A stretch of DNA of 64,000 nucleotides from Mesobacillus subterraneus (GTDB taxonomy: Bacteria; Bacillota; Bacilli; Bacillales; Cytobacillaceae). The stretch lies in contig NZ_CP129019.1 of NCBI RefSeq assembly GCF_020524355.2, positions 4,400,001-4,464,000 on the forward strand. The letters are read 5' to 3'. The notes beneath the pieces are model-generated. The model was not told the DNA's origin, ran no database searches, and worked only from the letters and a program-made list of their open reading frames with translations. The translations under genes were made by a program, and so were the position numbers. This document shows positions 1-12,077 of the stretch, piece by piece; position 1 is the stretch's first letter, and each line of letters starts with the position of its first letter.

Positions 1-931
1 CAACCGAATAATTCATTATCGCAGAACTCAATGCCTTCAGTGCGGTAATGTCGAATTCCCCAAATAGCTCCTCATTGATCATCTCGATCACTTTAAATGG
101 AGAGTGTTTGGGCTTATAAATTCTTTCAGATGTCATCGCATGGAAAGAATCAGCGACTGCAAGGATTTTTGCGAAAGGATGAATCCTGTTTGCCTTTTCG
201 CCAAATGGATAGCCGCTGCCATCCATTCTTTCATGATGATGAAGAATGGCAATTTTTGTGGCCTCCTTCAGCAATGGACTATTCTTTACCATCTGATAAC
301 TGTAAGTAGGGTGCTTTTTGATTTCCTCGAATTCCTCTACAGTCAAAGTCGTGTTTTTATTGAGAAGTGTTGGACTGACCTTCGCCATGCCGCAGTCTGA
401 CAAACATCCGGCCATTGCAATCTGGGTTATATCTCCGTTGCTGTGATTCAGCTTTCTGGCGATGAAGGCACTGATAATCCCTACAGCCAAAGGATGATCA
501 TATATGTATTCAGCCTTGGTTGAATAATGATGAAGATTGAATATATCCGAAGATGTCATTTCAACCTGTTCAATCAACGGGACAATAATAGTCCTCAGTT
601 TAGCAACGTCTATCTGCATTCCTGATTGCCAGAAGATAAACTCTTTTTTGAAGTTTTGTCTTGCCTGTAAAAAAAGGTCAATAAAAGTTTCTCCGCCCTC
701 ATTTTGCTTCAAGCCAGGTTTCTTATCACTGCCTGTTGAAGGTGCATGCAAAGGCATCCCATTCACTAATGTTTTCTCAACATTGACTTCTTTCACTAAA
801 AAAACTTTCAGTATATCGATTAGGTGATTAGACAATACTGTTTTTTTGTTCATGATAGGTCTATTTGTTTTACTTAGAACATCATCTGTAAGGATACAGC
901 CCTCTTTAAGGTTGTCTACGAGTACGCGCAA
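1..931 (-). CDS. HD-GYP domain protein, partial (C-terminus outside window)
   Basis: An open frame of 310 codons runs off the left window edge. The chosen start is TTG at 931, preceded by a GGGGTGG ribosome binding site; no better ATG lies upstream. HD-GYP proteins are usually c-di-GMP phosphodiesterases or scaffolds. The signature HHERMDGSGYP is intact at residues 232-242, and an upstream His (146) and KHP (206-208) fit the fold. The usual HD dipeptide is replaced by Ser178-Asp179 (motif CLSDCGMAK), so a metal ligand seems to be missing and catalysis is doubtful. HD-GYP genes next to gyrA are common in Bacillus. Identification as HD-GYP is firm; enzymatic activity is not. Confidence 0.85.
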   Translation of the reverse strand, partial: MRVLVDNLKEGCILTDDVLSKTNRPIMNKKTVLSNHLIDILKVFLVKEVNVEKTLVNGMPLHAPSTGSDKKPGLKQNEGGETFIDLFLQARQNFKKEFIFWQSGMQIDVAKLRTIIVPLIEQVEMTSSDIFNLHHYSTKAEYIYDHPLAVGIISAFIARKLNHSNGDITQIAMAGCLSDCGMAKVSPTLLNKNTTLTVEEFEEIKKHPTYSYQMVKNSPLLKEATKIAILHHHERMDGSGYPFGEKANRIHPFAKILAVADSFHAMTSERIYKPKHSPFKVIEMINEELFGEFDITALKALSSAIMNYSV

Positions 932-989
932 GGCTTTCCACCCCGGAATTTTAATTTTCTTACAATTATTTTACTTTATTTTACCAAAA

Positions 990-1017
990 AAGAGGAACAC
1001 ATTTTTGTGTTCCTCTC
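990..1017. repeat. Second copy of the gyrA-terminator hairpin
   Basis: An 11-bp perfect stem (AGAGGAACACA, loop TTTT) is nearly identical to the hairpin just downstream of gyrA at 2762-2789. Both are followed by a CAG..TGTAGACAAA tail, so the two copies face each other as an inverted repeat around the IS1182 region. Function is unknown. Confidence 0.75.
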
Positions 1018-1028
1018 AGTTTGTAGAC

Positions 1029-1066
1029 AAAAGGGGTTCGGAATGCTCTCATTCCGAACCCCTTTT
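1029..1066. terminator. Strong palindromic terminator left of the IS1182 transposase
   Basis: Perfect 17-bp arms (1029-1045 and 1050-1066) built on GGGGTTCGGAATG, with a 4-nt loop and T-runs on both strands. It lies between the transposase stop codon and the HD-GYP gene and could block readthrough from the transposase. Confidence 0.7.
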
Positions 1067-1115
1067 TGGATTTCATCGAATTTTTCTAAGGAAATAGACT
1101 CTCTTTGCTATACTT

Positions 1116-2478
1116 TTAGGCCATTACTGGACTTCTCCATGTCCAGTTGGCCATCTTCTTCAGGTTCAATGCAGCGAAAGTAAGCATCGCCTGCATCGAC
1201 AATTTTTTAAGTCCCCTTAGGGTTGTCCAACGCATGCCATGCTTTTCTTTTGCATCTGCGAAAACGCGCTCAATGGTTTCTTTGCGCTTCGCATAGATTT
1301 GTTTTACTTCTGGTTTGTGTCTCAAGTGGTCTACCTCTTCTACGTACTCTTGCCAGATATGGCGCGTTACCACCTTTTGGTGGTCCTTGCTTTCTGTGCA
1401 TTGCGCTAAAAACGGGCAGTTGGCGCAGATATGCTTGGGGGATTTATATTCACGATATCCCTCTTTAGTGGTGGTTGAATACTTCAAGATTTCACCGGCA
1501 GGACACAAGTAACAGTCGTAAAATTCGTCATATACATAGTCATATTTACGGAAGAAGCCATCCTTCGTTCGTGGTCGGGTATAAGGCAAAGCCGGGGTCA
1601 TTTCATTTTCCATCAGAAACTTCGTAATCGCTGGTGTTTTATAGGCTGCGTCGGCCGCAACAGCAGTAGGCTTTCCAACTTTCTCTATCACTTGTTCTAC
1701 CAGTGGCTCAAGAATCAGGCTGTCATGCGTGTTACCAGGTGTCACAATTGTCCCCAGGACAAATCCGTTACGATCTGATGCCGCATGGAAAGAGTAGGCA
1801 AACTGCTTTGTCCGTTCGTCCTTGACGTAGTATCCACTCTCAGGATCGGTCGTACTTTCCTTGATTTCCTTCGTTTCTTCCTTATCGAACTTATCAGGTG
1901 GAAAAGGTTCCTTCCCATGGTCTTCCCGATCCAGATTGATCTCTTCCTGGAGTTTCTCTTGATACGCCCGTGTTTCCTTACGCACCACTTTTTTCTCGAA
2001 TTTATGTTTATTCGCACTGGCTTTTACGTGGGTTGAATCAATGAAGACGTGTTCTGCACTAATAAGTTTCTTATCAGCTGCGGTCTTAAGAATTCGATAG
2101 AAGATCTGTTCAAACAAATCAGTGTCTTTAAAACGGCGTTCGTAATTCTTCCCGAAGGTGGAGAAGTGGGGCACTTTATCATGGAATCCATAACCCAAAA
2201 ACCAGCGGTAGGCCATGTTCGTTTCTACTTCGGCAATGGTCTGGCGCATGGAACGGATGCCGAATGTATATTGAATGAATGAGAGTTTAATCAGAATAAC
2301 AGGGTCAATGCTTGGGCTACTTACTTCCGAATACACACACATCTTTCACCAAGTCATAAATGAAAGAAAAATCTAGGGCAGCTTCCATCTTACGGACTAA
2401 ATGTTCCTGAGGAACCAGTTGGTCTAAAGCAACCACTTCTAATTGATCTCGTTGGATTGGATTATTTTTCGAAAGCAT
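1116..2478 (-). pseudogene. IS1182-family transposase, frameshifted
   Basis: Translation begins at ATG 2478 (MLSKNNPIQRDQLEVVAL, the DUF772-type N-terminal part) and is thrown out of frame near 2331-2341. There a short CA repeat is four bases too long; removing four bases restores a continuous protein of roughly 450 residues. The remaining frame (2342 down to 1116) has the DDE elements: IDSTHVKA, AADAAYKT and ETIERVFADAKEKHG, plus a CPAGE/CANCP cysteine region. The domain order matches IS1182 transposases of Bacillus. With this frameshift it should be inactive unless slippage in the CA repeat restores it. Terminal inverted repeats could not be fixed by eye. Confidence 0.85.
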
Positions 2479-2555
2479 GTTTATCACCTCAAGCGTTATA
2501 TATATCTATTTTAAAATAGACTTATGGTTAGTTCCACGTTAAGTTTGGAAGTCCT

Positions 2556-2688
2556 GTTGATTGGAGTGGAAGGCGCGTAGACTCCTGCGGGCTCAGCTGG
2601 ACAGGTGAGACCCCGCAGACGCCAACGGCGGTGAGGAGGCTCACCGCCAGCCCCCGCGGAAAGCGAAGCGCCTGGAACGGAAATCAAC
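2556..2688. repeat. Palindrome-ended intergenic repeat element
   Basis: A GC-rich block begins GTTGATTGGAGTGGAAGGCGC and ends GCGCCTGGAACGGAAATCAAC, so its ends are imperfect inverted repeats. Internal self-complementary parts (GACCCCGCAG, GGTGAGGAGGCTCACC) predict a highly folded RNA. I recall similar blocks dispersed in Bacillaceae intergenic regions; no coding function is evident. Confidence 0.6.
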
Positions 2689-2718
2689 AGCCCCCATTCC
2701 AGCACCAACCAAAAAAAA

Positions 2719-2760
2719 GACTGTAGACAAGCTCGATTTCCATCGAGTTTGTCTACAGTC
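2719..2760. repeat. 19-bp stem hairpin (GACTGTAGACAAGCTCGAT)
   Basis: The arms 2719-2737 and 2742-2760 pair with one G-T wobble around a TTCC loop. It is adjacent to the gyrA terminator, and a diverged relative occurs at 59405-59445, so it is a dispersed hairpin and possibly a bidirectional terminator. Confidence 0.6.
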
Positions 2761-2761
2761 T

Positions 2762-2789
2762 GAGAGGAACACATTTTTGTGTTCCTCTC
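2762..2789 (-). terminator. gyrA terminator
   Basis: A 12-bp perfect stem (GAGAGGAACACA) with a 4-nt loop lies seven bases past the gyrA stop codon. Confidence 0.75.
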
Positions 2790-2796
2790 AAAAAGT

Positions 2797-5355
2797 TTAT
2801 TCTTCTCCCTCTTCAGCTGCTGTTTCAGTCGCTTCTGCTTCTTCACTGCCAACTTCTTCAGGATCAATTGGTGTTGCTACTTCAGCATTTTCATCGAGAT
2901 CGAGGTCTTCCGGCTTATCTTCTTCCTTATCGACTTTAGCGACTGTCGCAACATATTCACCTTCTGCTTTATTGAGGCTGATTAATTTTACCCCTTGTGT
3001 ATTACGGCCTGTCATGGAGATCGAGCTTACCGGGATCCGGATCAGGACACCGCCTGTTGTAATCAGCATGAGGTCTTCTTCCCCAGTCACGACTTTCATC
3101 GTCACAAGGTCGCCGTTTTTATCGGTGATGTTACAAGTCTTGATTCCTTTACCGCCGCGCCCTTGCCTTCTGTACTCTTCGGAAGGTGTTCTTTTGCCGT
3201 ATCCGTTCTTTGTGACAACAAGAATTTCGGCACTTTCTTCAAGAACTTCCATACCGACAACTTCATCGTCATCTGACAGGGAAATTCCTTTTACCCCTGT
3301 GGCAGTACGGCCCATAGAGCGGACATCAGTTTCAGGGAAACGAATCAGTAATCCGTTCTTCGTGCCGATGATCATTTCTTTGCTGCCATCTGTCATTCTA
3401 ACAGAGATCAACTCATCGCCTTCACGCAGGTTTAGGGCAATCAAACCGTTGTTGCGGATATTGGCAAATGATGAAAGTGGCGAACGTTTTGAAATCCCTT
3501 CTTTCGTTGTGAAGAACAATGACCAGTCATCCACGAATTCTGAAACAGGAATGATAGCATTCACCCATTCACCCTTCTCTATTTCCAACAGGTTGATGAT
3601 TGGGATCCCCTTCGCGGTTCGGCTGAATTCCGGAATTTCGTACCCCTTCGAACGATATACTTTACCCTTGTTCGTAAAGAACAGGATGGTATCGTGCGTT
3701 GAAGTGGTAATCAGATGTTCTACAAAGTCATCTTCATTCGTTCCCATCCCCTGGATGCCGCGGCCTCCGCGACGCTGCGCTCTATATGTAGATACAGGCA
3801 GGCGCTTAACGTAGCCATTATGTGTGAGAGTGATGACAATATTTTCACGAGGAATCAAGTCTTCATCCTCGATCATTTCCAAACCGCCCGAAACGATCTC
3901 CGTACGGCGCTCATCGTTGAAGCGCTCTTTGATTTCAGTGAGCTCTTCACGGATGATTTCCAGCACTTTTTCCTTATCAGCAAGGATCGCTTTTAATTCT
4001 GAGATCAGCTGCATAAGATTTTGGAATTCTTCTTCGATCTTTTCGCGCTCCAAGCCTGTAAGTCTCTGGAGACGCATATCAAGGATAGCCTGTGCTTGCT
4101 TTTCAGATAACTTGAACTGTGTCATCAAGCCTTCTCTAGCGATATCCGTCGTCCGTGAGCTTCTGATCAGGCTGATGACCGCATCAAGGTTATCAAGCGC
4201 GATTCTCAGCCCTTCAAGAATGTGGGCACGTGCTTCTGCCTTCCTCAGTTCAAACTCTGTGCGGCGGCGTATGACCACTACCTGATGGTCAAGATAATAT
4301 ACCAGGCATTGCTTGAGGTTCAGAACCTTCGGCTGTCCATCGACTAGTGCAAGAAGGTTGATACCAAAGCTTGTTTGCAATGCAGTTTGTTTATAAAGGT
4401 TATTTAAAAGGACATTGGCATTCGCATCCTTGCGAACCTCAATGACAACCCTCATTCCCTTACGGTCAGATTCATCCCTGAGGTCTGTAATGCCGTCTAG
4501 CCTTTTATCGCGGACTAATTCAGCGATCTTTTCAATCAGCTTGGCTTTATTGACCTGGTAAGGAAGTTCCCTGACGATAATGACTTCTTTGCCATTTGAT
4601 TTTGTTTCGATTTCAACCTTCGCACGCAGGGTAATTGAACCGCGACCAGTCTCATAAGCCTTGCGAATGCCGCTGCGGCCCAAGATCAATCCAGCAGTTG
4701 GAAAGTCAGGTCCTGTGATGATTTCCATCAATTCCATGATCGTCATGTCAGGATCTTTACTTATTGCCAAAACGCCATCTATCACTTCTCCTAGCTGGTG
4801 AGGTGGGATGTTGGTCGCCATACCGACCGCTATACCGGAAGTACCGTTGACGAGCAGGTTCGGGAACCTTGATGGCATGACAATTGGTTCTCTTTCAGAA
4901 CCGTCATAGTTGTCTTGATAATCAATTGTATCTTTATTGATGTCACGCAGAAGCTCCATCGAAATTTTTGACATACGGGCTTCTGTGTAACGCATCGCAG
5001 CTGCTGCGTCGCCATCGACAGAACCGAAGTTCCCATGACCGTCCACAAGCATGTAGCGATAGTTAAAGTTCTGTGCCATACGGACCATTGTGTCGTATAC
5101 AGCAGAGTCACCGTGCGGGTGATACTTACCGATTACTTCACCGACGATTCTCGCCGATTTTTTGTAGGCCTTATCTGAATGCATGCCAAGGTCATGCATC
5201 GCGTATAGAATCCTTCTATGTACCGGCTTCAAGCCATCACGGACATCTGGTAACGCACGGGCCACGATAACACTCATAGCATAATCCAGGAAAGATGAAC
5301 GCATTTCCTGGCTAATATTAATCTCTTTCACACGTGGATTTGGTGTTTCAGCCAT
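2797..5355 (-). CDS. gyrA: DNA gyrase subunit A
   Basis: The breakage-reunion subunit of gyrase (A2B2) introduces negative supercoils with ATP. At 852 residues it is a little longer than B. subtilis GyrA (about 821) because of an acidic Asp/Glu-rich C-terminal tail. Catalytic Tyr is Y123 in AMRYTEARM. The quinolone-determining region reads [11 protein letters not shown] with Ser84, the drug-sensitive residue type. The GyrA box QRRGGRG is near residue 525 at the start of the C-terminal DNA-wrapping domain. The start ATG has an AAAGGAGG site nine bases upstream. It lies 128 bp downstream of gyrB, separated by a hairpin, as in other Bacillus. Confidence 0.98.
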   Translation of the reverse strand: MAETPNPRVKEINISQEMRSSFLDYAMSVIVARALPDVRDGLKPVHRRILYAMHDLGMHSDKAYKKSARIVGEVIGKYHPHGDSAVYDTMVRMAQNFNYRYMLVDGHGNFGSVDGDAAAAMRYTEARMSKISMELLRDINKDTIDYQDNYDGSEREPIVMPSRFPNLLVNGTSGIAVGMATNIPPHQLGEVIDGVLAISKDPDMTIMELMEIITGPDFPTAGLILGRSGIRKAYETGRGSITLRAKVEIETKSNGKEVIIVRELPYQVNKAKLIEKIAELVRDKRLDGITDLRDESDRKGMRVVIEVRKDANANVLLNNLYKQTALQTSFGINLLALVDGQPKVLNLKQCLVYYLDHQVVVIRRRTEFELRKAEARAHILEGLRIALDNLDAVISLIRSSRTTDIAREGLMTQFKLSEKQAQAILDMRLQRLTGLEREKIEEEFQNLMQLISELKAILADKEKVLEIIREELTEIKERFNDERRTEIVSGGLEMIEDEDLIPRENIVITLTHNGYVKRLPVSTYRAQRRGGRGIQGMGTNEDDFVEHLITTSTHDTILFFTNKGKVYRSKGYEIPEFSRTAKGIPIINLLEIEKGEWVNAIIPVSEFVDDWSLFFTTKEGISKRSPLSSFANIRNNGLIALNLREGDELISVRMTDGSKEMIIGTKNGLLIRFPETDVRSMGRTATGVKGISLSDDDEVVGMEVLEESAEILVVTKNGYGKRTPSEEYRRQGRGGKGIKTCNITDKNGDLVTMKVVTGEEDLMLITTGGVLIRIPVSSISMTGRNTQGVKLISLNKAEGEYVATVAKVDKEEDKPEDLDLDENAEVATPIDPEEVGSEEAEATETAAEEGEE

Positions 5356-5442
5356 TTAAGAGAGACCTCCTTTAGGAACTCTGTTCAGCACGGCCATATA
5401 GGGGCAAAGCGCTCTGCGCGGCTCCTTGGCCATTTCAGAAAA

Positions 5443-5473
5443 AGCAGGATAGAGGCAGAACCTTCTATCCTGA
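5443..5473 (-). terminator. Hairpin between gyrB and gyrA
   Basis: On the minus strand AGGATAGA pairs with TCTATCCT, followed by GCTTTTT. It is a likely terminator or attenuator after gyrB. Confidence 0.6.
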
Positions 5474-5483
5474 GCATAGATTA

Positions 5484-7414
<1,931 letters not shown>

Positions 7415-7524
7415 ATCGATCACCTACACTTTCATTTTCACTCGAACTTTTTTAAAAACTTATCTATTCGCTATTTTCGCAAATATCGTTGTTTTTCGAC
7501 ATTTTTTGCCAATACGCTGATCTA

Positions 7525-7782
7525 TTAAAATTCCGGTACGGATAATTTTTGGGAGCGTTTCTTTAATGTTCCTGATGCAAGTGGGGAATAATATATATGA
7601 TTTCCAGTTACCACGATTGACTTGACCGTTCCTTTGGTCAAATGGACAATCTGCTGGTCCTGGCGTGTTATGAACTCTTCCATGAATGGGGAAGAGCTGG
7701 CGCTTTCGATATCCAATATAGCTATAATATCTTTTGTCCTTACAAGAACTTCTTCACCAACATGCAAATACATCGAGTCCAC
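7525..7782 (-). CDS. remB: RemB/YaaB extracellular matrix regulator
   Basis: An 85-residue protein starting MDSMYLHVGEEVLVRT, in the recF-gyrB interval where B. subtilis has yaaB (remB). The family regulates biofilm matrix genes together with RemA. The fragment HIYYSPLASGTLKKR near the C-terminus matches my memory of the family. It starts one base after the recF stop codon, so it is translationally linked to recF. Confidence 0.85.
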   Translation of the reverse strand: MDSMYLHVGEEVLVRTKDIIAILDIESASSSPFMEEFITRQDQQIVHLTKGTVKSIVVTGNHIYYSPLASGTLKKRSQKLSVPEF

Positions 7783-7783
7783 C

Positions 7784-8902
7784 TCATTGGATTCTTGACA
7801 TTTCGCCGGTTTTCACGTTATAAGTGGCTGCTTCTCTTAATGTCTGATGGTCGATCCCATCCACACTTGTTGTGGTGACGAATGTTTGTACTTTGCCCTG
7901 GATGGTATTCAATAAATGGGATTGGCGATAATCATCTAACTCAGACAGGACATCATCAAGCAGCAAGATTGGATATTCCCCTATTTCTGAATTGATCAAT
8001 TCGATTTCTGCCAATTTTACCGAAAGAGCTGTCGTCCGCTGCTGGCCCTGCGAACCAAAGGTCTGGACATCGCGGCCATTCACGAAAAATTGCAGATCGT
8101 CCCGGTGCGGCCCGAACATGGTCGTGCCCCGATCAATTTCCCTTGTCTTTATTTTAGCAAATTTTTCTTCATACACTGCTATCATTTTCGACAAATCATC
8201 ATCTTCTGATACCTCTGCGGAAGGTTTATAGACAATTTTCAAGTCCTCAAGCCCTCTGGATATCCCATGATGGATCGGCAATGCCCATTGTTCAAGCAAA
8301 TGAAGGAATTCAAAACGTTTCACATTGATTCTGGCAGCTGCCTGGATAAATTGTTCAGTCAGGATTTCAAGCATCGTATGGTCACTTGTTTTTTTGATTT
8401 GCAGCTGTTTTAAATAATGATTGCGCTGCTGGAGAATTTTGTTGTACTGTCCCATATCATGCAAATAAATCGCCGAAACCTGTCCTATTTCCATATCAAC
8501 AAATCTTCTTCTTACTTGAGGACTCCCTTTTACCAGGTTAAGGTCTTCAGGTGCAAACATGACAACATTCATATTGCCGACGTACTGACTTAGCTTCCGC
8601 TGTTCGAGATGATTGACTTTGGCCTTCTTGCCTTTTTTCGATATGACAAGCTGCATTGGCAATGATCCGTTGCTTTTTTTAATCCGTCCTTCTATTTTAG
8701 CATATTCCTCATCCCAGCGAATCAAATCTTTATCATTGGAAGTACGGTGGGATTTTGCCATTGCCAATACATAGATGGACTCCATAACGTTTGTTTTCCC
8801 CTGGGCATTCTCCCCGAGGATGACATTGACCTTATTTTCGAATGTCGCCTCTAACCCCTGGTAATTGCGGTAATTCCTTAATTGCAGTTCCTCTATATAC
8901 AT
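7784..8902 (-). CDS. recF: DNA replication/repair protein RecF
   Basis: SMC-like ABC ATPase that acts with RecO and RecR to load RecA at gapped DNA. The 372-residue length is typical. Walker A is GENAQGKTN (residues 30-38), the ABC-type signature is in [18 protein letters not shown], and Walker B with D-loop is [12 protein letters not shown]. It lies directly upstream of remB and 19 bp after rlbA. Confidence 0.97.
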   Translation of the reverse strand: MYIEELQLRNYRNYQGLEATFENKVNVILGENAQGKTNVMESIYVLAMAKSHRTSNDKDLIRWDEEYAKIEGRIKKSNGSLPMQLVISKKGKKAKVNHLEQRKLSQYVGNMNVVMFAPEDLNLVKGSPQVRRRFVDMEIGQVSAIYLHDMGQYNKILQQRNHYLKQLQIKKTSDHTMLEILTEQFIQAAARINVKRFEFLHLLEQWALPIHHGISRGLEDLKIVYKPSAEVSEDDDLSKMIAVYEEKFAKIKTREIDRGTTMFGPHRDDLQFFVNGRDVQTFGSQGQQRTTALSVKLAEIELINSEIGEYPILLLDDVLSELDDYRQSHLLNTIQGKVQTFVTTTSVDGIDHQTLREAATYNVKTGEMSRIQ

Positions 8903-8921
8903 GAACAGTTCATCCTCTGGA

Positions 8922-9137
8922 TTATTGCGTTATGCTGAACTCGCCAAAACCAGGAATCGATACCTGGTCTCCGGAACGAAGCTTCCTTCCTCTTCGCTGA
9001 TCTTGTTCACCATTGATAAAAACATCATGTTCACTTAAAAACCACTTTGCCATTCCACCCGATTGAATTACATCGGCAAGTTTCAGGAATTGGCCAAGCG
9101 TGATATATTCCGTATCAATTTTTATTTCCTCATTCAA
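8922..9137 (-). CDS. rlbA: S4-domain protein RlbA/YaaA
   Basis: A 71-residue RNA-binding S4-fold protein (motif [19 protein letters not shown], then RRGRKL). It sits between dnaN and recF as in B. subtilis, where it is implicated in ribosome assembly. I chose TTG 9137 because AAGGGTGAG lies at good spacing and the length then equals the B. subtilis protein; GTG at 9146 is possible but overlaps the site. Confidence 0.85.
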   Translation of the reverse strand: MNEEIKIDTEYITLGQFLKLADVIQSGGMAKWFLSEHDVFINGEQDQRRGRKLRSGDQVSIPGFGEFSITQ

Positions 9138-9215
9138 GTTTCTCACCCTTGTCTTCCAAAAGGACTTAATACTTTATTTTACTAAATTTTTTCCATAGAA
9201 ACAAATTTTCTTATT

Positions 9216-9338
9216 AGAAAAGCGCAAGCGGCTCGGTTAGACCCGACAAGCGTTGGAGGGTCGACCGGTGAAGTCGCTCTTTGACTTCATTGGGGGAACC
9301 GAAACGACTCGAGAGTCTAGGCGCTGCAGCTGGACAAC
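9216..9338. repeat. Modular origin-region repeat, copy A (inverted)
   Basis: On the minus strand it reads as the same module series as the other copies: CCAGC.GCGCCTAG, CTCGAG, a TGAAGTCAAAGAGCGACTTCA palindrome core, CCTCCAACGCTTGTCGGG and GCTTGCGCTTTTC. It lies between the dnaN terminator and rlbA, in the opposite orientation to copies B-E. Confidence 0.8.
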
Positions 9339-9368
9339 TCTGAAATGGATTTTCCCTTTTACTATTAT

Positions 9369-9399
9369 AAAAAAAAACCACCAGCAAAAAACTGGTGGC
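9369..9399 (-). terminator. dnaN terminator
   Basis: CCACCAG/CTGGTGG stem (9378-9384 with 9392-9398), followed on the minus strand by a run of about nine T. Confidence 0.85.
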
Positions 9400-9409
9400 A
9401 TTATGGATT

Positions 9410-10546
9410 TTAGTAAGTTCTTACCGGCAGGATTAGCTGCAGGATGGAATCGTCATGAAGCGGACGGATGACGAATGGTCTCATTGCGCCTGTGAAGCTG
9501 ATTTGGATTTCTGTTCCTTCCAATGCTTTCAGGGCATCCATCATGTACTTCGCACTGAAAGAGATTTTTAGATCCTCGCCATCGATTGATTGGCTTTGGA
9601 TTTCTTCGACAACAGTTCCGATTTCCGGAGTGTTTGACGAAACCTCGATTGCGCCGCCTTCAATTGTGGAAAACTTGACGACATTGTTTCTTCCCTCTCT
9701 GGCAAGCAGGGATGCACGGTCGATCGCATGAAGGAATTCCTTCGTGTTAACGACAACATCTGTTTTGCTCTCAGTTGGGATTAATCTTCCTGTGTCAGGA
9801 TAGTTTCCTTCAAGCAGCCTAGAGAAGAAAAGTAAATGTTTTGCTTTAAATAATACCTGATTTTCTGTAATGACGATATCCACTGATTCTGAGCTGTCAT
9901 CAAGAATTTTGCTCAATTCAGTCAAACTTTTACCAGGGATGACCACATTATAGCTGCCGGTGTTCTCTGCCTCGAGCTTAGCTTTTCGCAATGCCAGCCT
10001 GTGGCTATCTGTTGCAATACAGATTAATTCATTGTTTTCGACCTTCCAGTTTACACCTGTCAAGATGGGGCGTGTTTCTGAGGTGGACACCGAAAAGACA
10101 GTTTGACGAATTAAACCTTTTAATAAGTCTGTAGGGATTTTGAATACATGCTCTTCTGAAATTTGCGGAAGATGCGGGTATTCTTCAGCATCCAGGCCGT
10201 TTAAGTTAAATTCTGATTTCCCAGACCGGATAATGGTTTGTAAATTGTGATTGACTTCGATTTCTACTGTATCTGTAGGAAGCTTTTTAACGATTTCACT
10301 AAAGAAACGCGCTTGCAAAACAATGGATCCTGGCTGTTTGATTTCAACGATCTCGTTCCCATCTTCTTCTTTAGGGATGAAAGATTCAATCGAAATATCA
10401 GAATCGCTGCCTGTAAGAGTTACTCCCTCTTCATTCGCAACAATCTTAATACCTGTCAAAATGGGAATTGTTGTTCTGCTCGTCACTGCCTTCATTACGT
10501 CTTGGACGCTTTGAAGCAATGAATCACGCTGGATAATAAATCTCAT
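9410..10546 (-). CDS. dnaN: DNA polymerase III sliding clamp (beta subunit)
   Basis: Homodimeric ring clamp that tethers polymerases to DNA. Its 378 residues, the N-terminal MRFIIQRDSLLQSVQDV and the C-terminal MRPFVIRPLHDDSILQLILPVRTY are typical of Bacillus DnaN. It is the second gene after dnaA, separated by the origin unwinding region. The ATG has a GGAGG-like site in AAACGGAGGCTGAAA. Confidence 0.98.
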   Translation of the reverse strand: MRFIIQRDSLLQSVQDVMKAVTSRTTIPILTGIKIVANEEGVTLTGSDSDISIESFIPKEEDGNEIVEIKQPGSIVLQARFFSEIVKKLPTDTVEIEVNHNLQTIIRSGKSEFNLNGLDAEEYPHLPQISEEHVFKIPTDLLKGLIRQTVFSVSTSETRPILTGVNWKVENNELICIATDSHRLALRKAKLEAENTGSYNVVIPGKSLTELSKILDDSSESVDIVITENQVLFKAKHLLFFSRLLEGNYPDTGRLIPTESKTDVVVNTKEFLHAIDRASLLAREGRNNVVKFSTIEGGAIEVSSNTPEIGTVVEEIQSQSIDGEDLKISFSAKYMMDALKALEGTEIQISFTGAMRPFVIRPLHDDSILQLILPVRTY

Positions 10547-10727
10547 TTTTCAGCCTCCGTTTAGGAATATTTTTTTCTCTAATGCATATATTAATATGTT
10601 TTAAAAAATAGTAGAAGTACTAGTAGAGCCTGTGGATTTGTGGATAAGTGGGTTTGTTCAAAGGAAACACAGCCTATCCACATGTGGACAGACTGTGCGT
10701 AACCAATGCCGAGTTATTCACACTTTC
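10547..10727. other. oriC unwinding region with DnaA-trio, between dnaA and dnaN
   Basis: An AT-rich stretch (10561-10608) adjoins six triplets TAG TAG AAG TAC TAG TAG (10609-10626), a short GC-rich AGCC, a DnaA-box-like TGTGGAT (10631) and a perfect box TGTGGATAA (10639-10647). Further boxes are TATCCACA (near 10675) and TTATTCACA (10714-10722). This order (AT-rich unwinding element, trios, GC cluster, boxes) is the basal origin architecture described for B. subtilis. Confidence 0.85.
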
Positions 10728-12077
10728 CTAAACCCTTAATTGTTCATTTATGTCTTTCATCTGCTTTTGCAGGTTCGTATCAACTGCAACCATTTTAGAT
10801 ATTTTTTCATGGGCATGAATGACCGTCGTATGGTCACGGCCCCCAAATTCTTCGCCAATCTTCGGCAGCGAGAAATCTGTCAGCTCTCTTGATAAGTACA
10901 TAGCGATTTGCCTAGGATACGCTACGGATTTCGTTCTTTTCTTCGCTTTAAAGTCCTCCAGCTTCACATTGAAGTGCTGTCCGACAACCCTCTGAATGTC
11001 AAGAATCGTGATGACCTTCGGCTTTGAACTCGGGATAATATCCTTTAGCGCTTCAGCTGCCAGGTCCGCATTTATATCTTTATTGATCAGTGAAGAATAA
11101 GCGACGACTCGGATCAAAGCTCCTTCAAGCTCACGGATGTTGGAGTCGATCTGATTCGCGATATAAAGCATGACCTCATTCGGGATATCCAGGCCTTCTG
11201 CTTTTGCCTTTTTACGAAGAATCGCAATCCTCGTCTCAAGGTCCGGCGGAGTGATATCAGTGATCAAGCCCCATTCAAAGCGGGATCTCAGCCTGTCTTC
11301 CAGCGTCGGGATTTCTTTTGGCGGACGGTCACTTGAGATGACAATCTGCTTGCTTTCTTCATGCAATGTATTGAATGTATGGAAGAATTCTTCCTGAGTC
11401 TGTTCTTTTCCAGCCAGGAACTGAATATCATCAATGAGCAGGACATCAACATTGCGGTATTTGTTGCGGAAATCTCCCGCTTTGTTATCCCTGATCGAGT
11501 TGATGAATTCATTCGTGAATTTTTCAGATGACAAATAAACCACTTTCGCATTCGGATTATGATCCTGGACGTAGTGCCCGATGGCATGCATCAAGTGGGT
11601 TTTACCGAGTCCTACGCCCCCATAAATGAATAATGGGTTATAGGCTTTTGCCGGCGCTTCAGCTACTGCAAGCGACGCCGCGTGGGCGAAACGGTTGCCA
11701 GAACCAATGACAAAAGTATCGAATGTATACTTCGGGTTCAGCATGCTGACAGGCAAATCAGGAATATCATCATTCTTCTTCACTCTTTTTGGAGGCAAGG
11801 GAATGTCGAGATCTTCTTCGTTTTGATTCTGGGGAATAATAAATTTTACAGAAAGCTCTTCACCAGTGATTTCATACAGTATACCGCTGATTAACTGGGA
11901 ATAACGTTCCTCCAGCCAGTCACGGGCAAACTCATTCGGGGCTGTAATCGTAAGGACATCACCCTGCAAGGAATGTGCCTTTGTTGATTTAAGCCACGTA
12001 TCGAAACTTGGCTTGCTGATCTTTTTCTCGATTTTAGCGAGAGCGTTGTTCCAGAGATCTGCAATGTTCTCCAACAA
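10728..12077 (-). CDS. dnaA: Chromosomal replication initiator DnaA
   Basis: Binds DnaA boxes and melts oriC. The 449-residue protein has domain I at about 1-82, a linker, AAA+ with Walker A GGVGLGKT (153-160) and Walker B VLLIDD (212-217), and the domain IV DNA-binding signature [14 protein letters not shown] (413-426). It is flanked on both sides by DnaA boxes, so autoregulation is expected. The gene is intact and of typical length. Confidence 0.99.
   Translation of the reverse strand: MLENIADLWNNALAKIEKKISKPSFDTWLKSTKAHSLQGDVLTITAPNEFARDWLEERYSQLISGILYEITGEELSVKFIIPQNQNEEDLDIPLPPKRVKKNDDIPDLPVSMLNPKYTFDTFVIGSGNRFAHAASLAVAEAPAKAYNPLFIYGGVGLGKTHLMHAIGHYVQDHNPNAKVVYLSSEKFTNEFINSIRDNKAGDFRNKYRNVDVLLIDDIQFLAGKEQTQEEFFHTFNTLHEESKQIVISSDRPPKEIPTLEDRLRSRFEWGLITDITPPDLETRIAILRKKAKAEGLDIPNEVMLYIANQIDSNIRELEGALIRVVAYSSLINKDINADLAAEALKDIIPSSKPKVITILDIQRVVGQHFNVKLEDFKAKKRTKSVAYPRQIAMYLSRELTDFSLPKIGEEFGGRDHTTVIHAHEKISKMVAVDTNLQKQMKDINEQLRV

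Noticed and set aside
97..1097. Plus-strand open frames over the left edge (70-98 residues)
   Set aside because: They lie opposite the HD-GYP gene or across hairpin repeats, have no ribosome binding sites, and show no family resemblance.
2532..2547. parS-like GTTCCACGTTAAG near gyrA
   Set aside because: Only the left half of the palindrome matches; the right half lacks GTGAAACA.
2777..4285. Long antisense frames across gyrA
   Set aside because: Serine/arginine-rich shadows typical of the strand opposite a highly expressed gene; no start sites.
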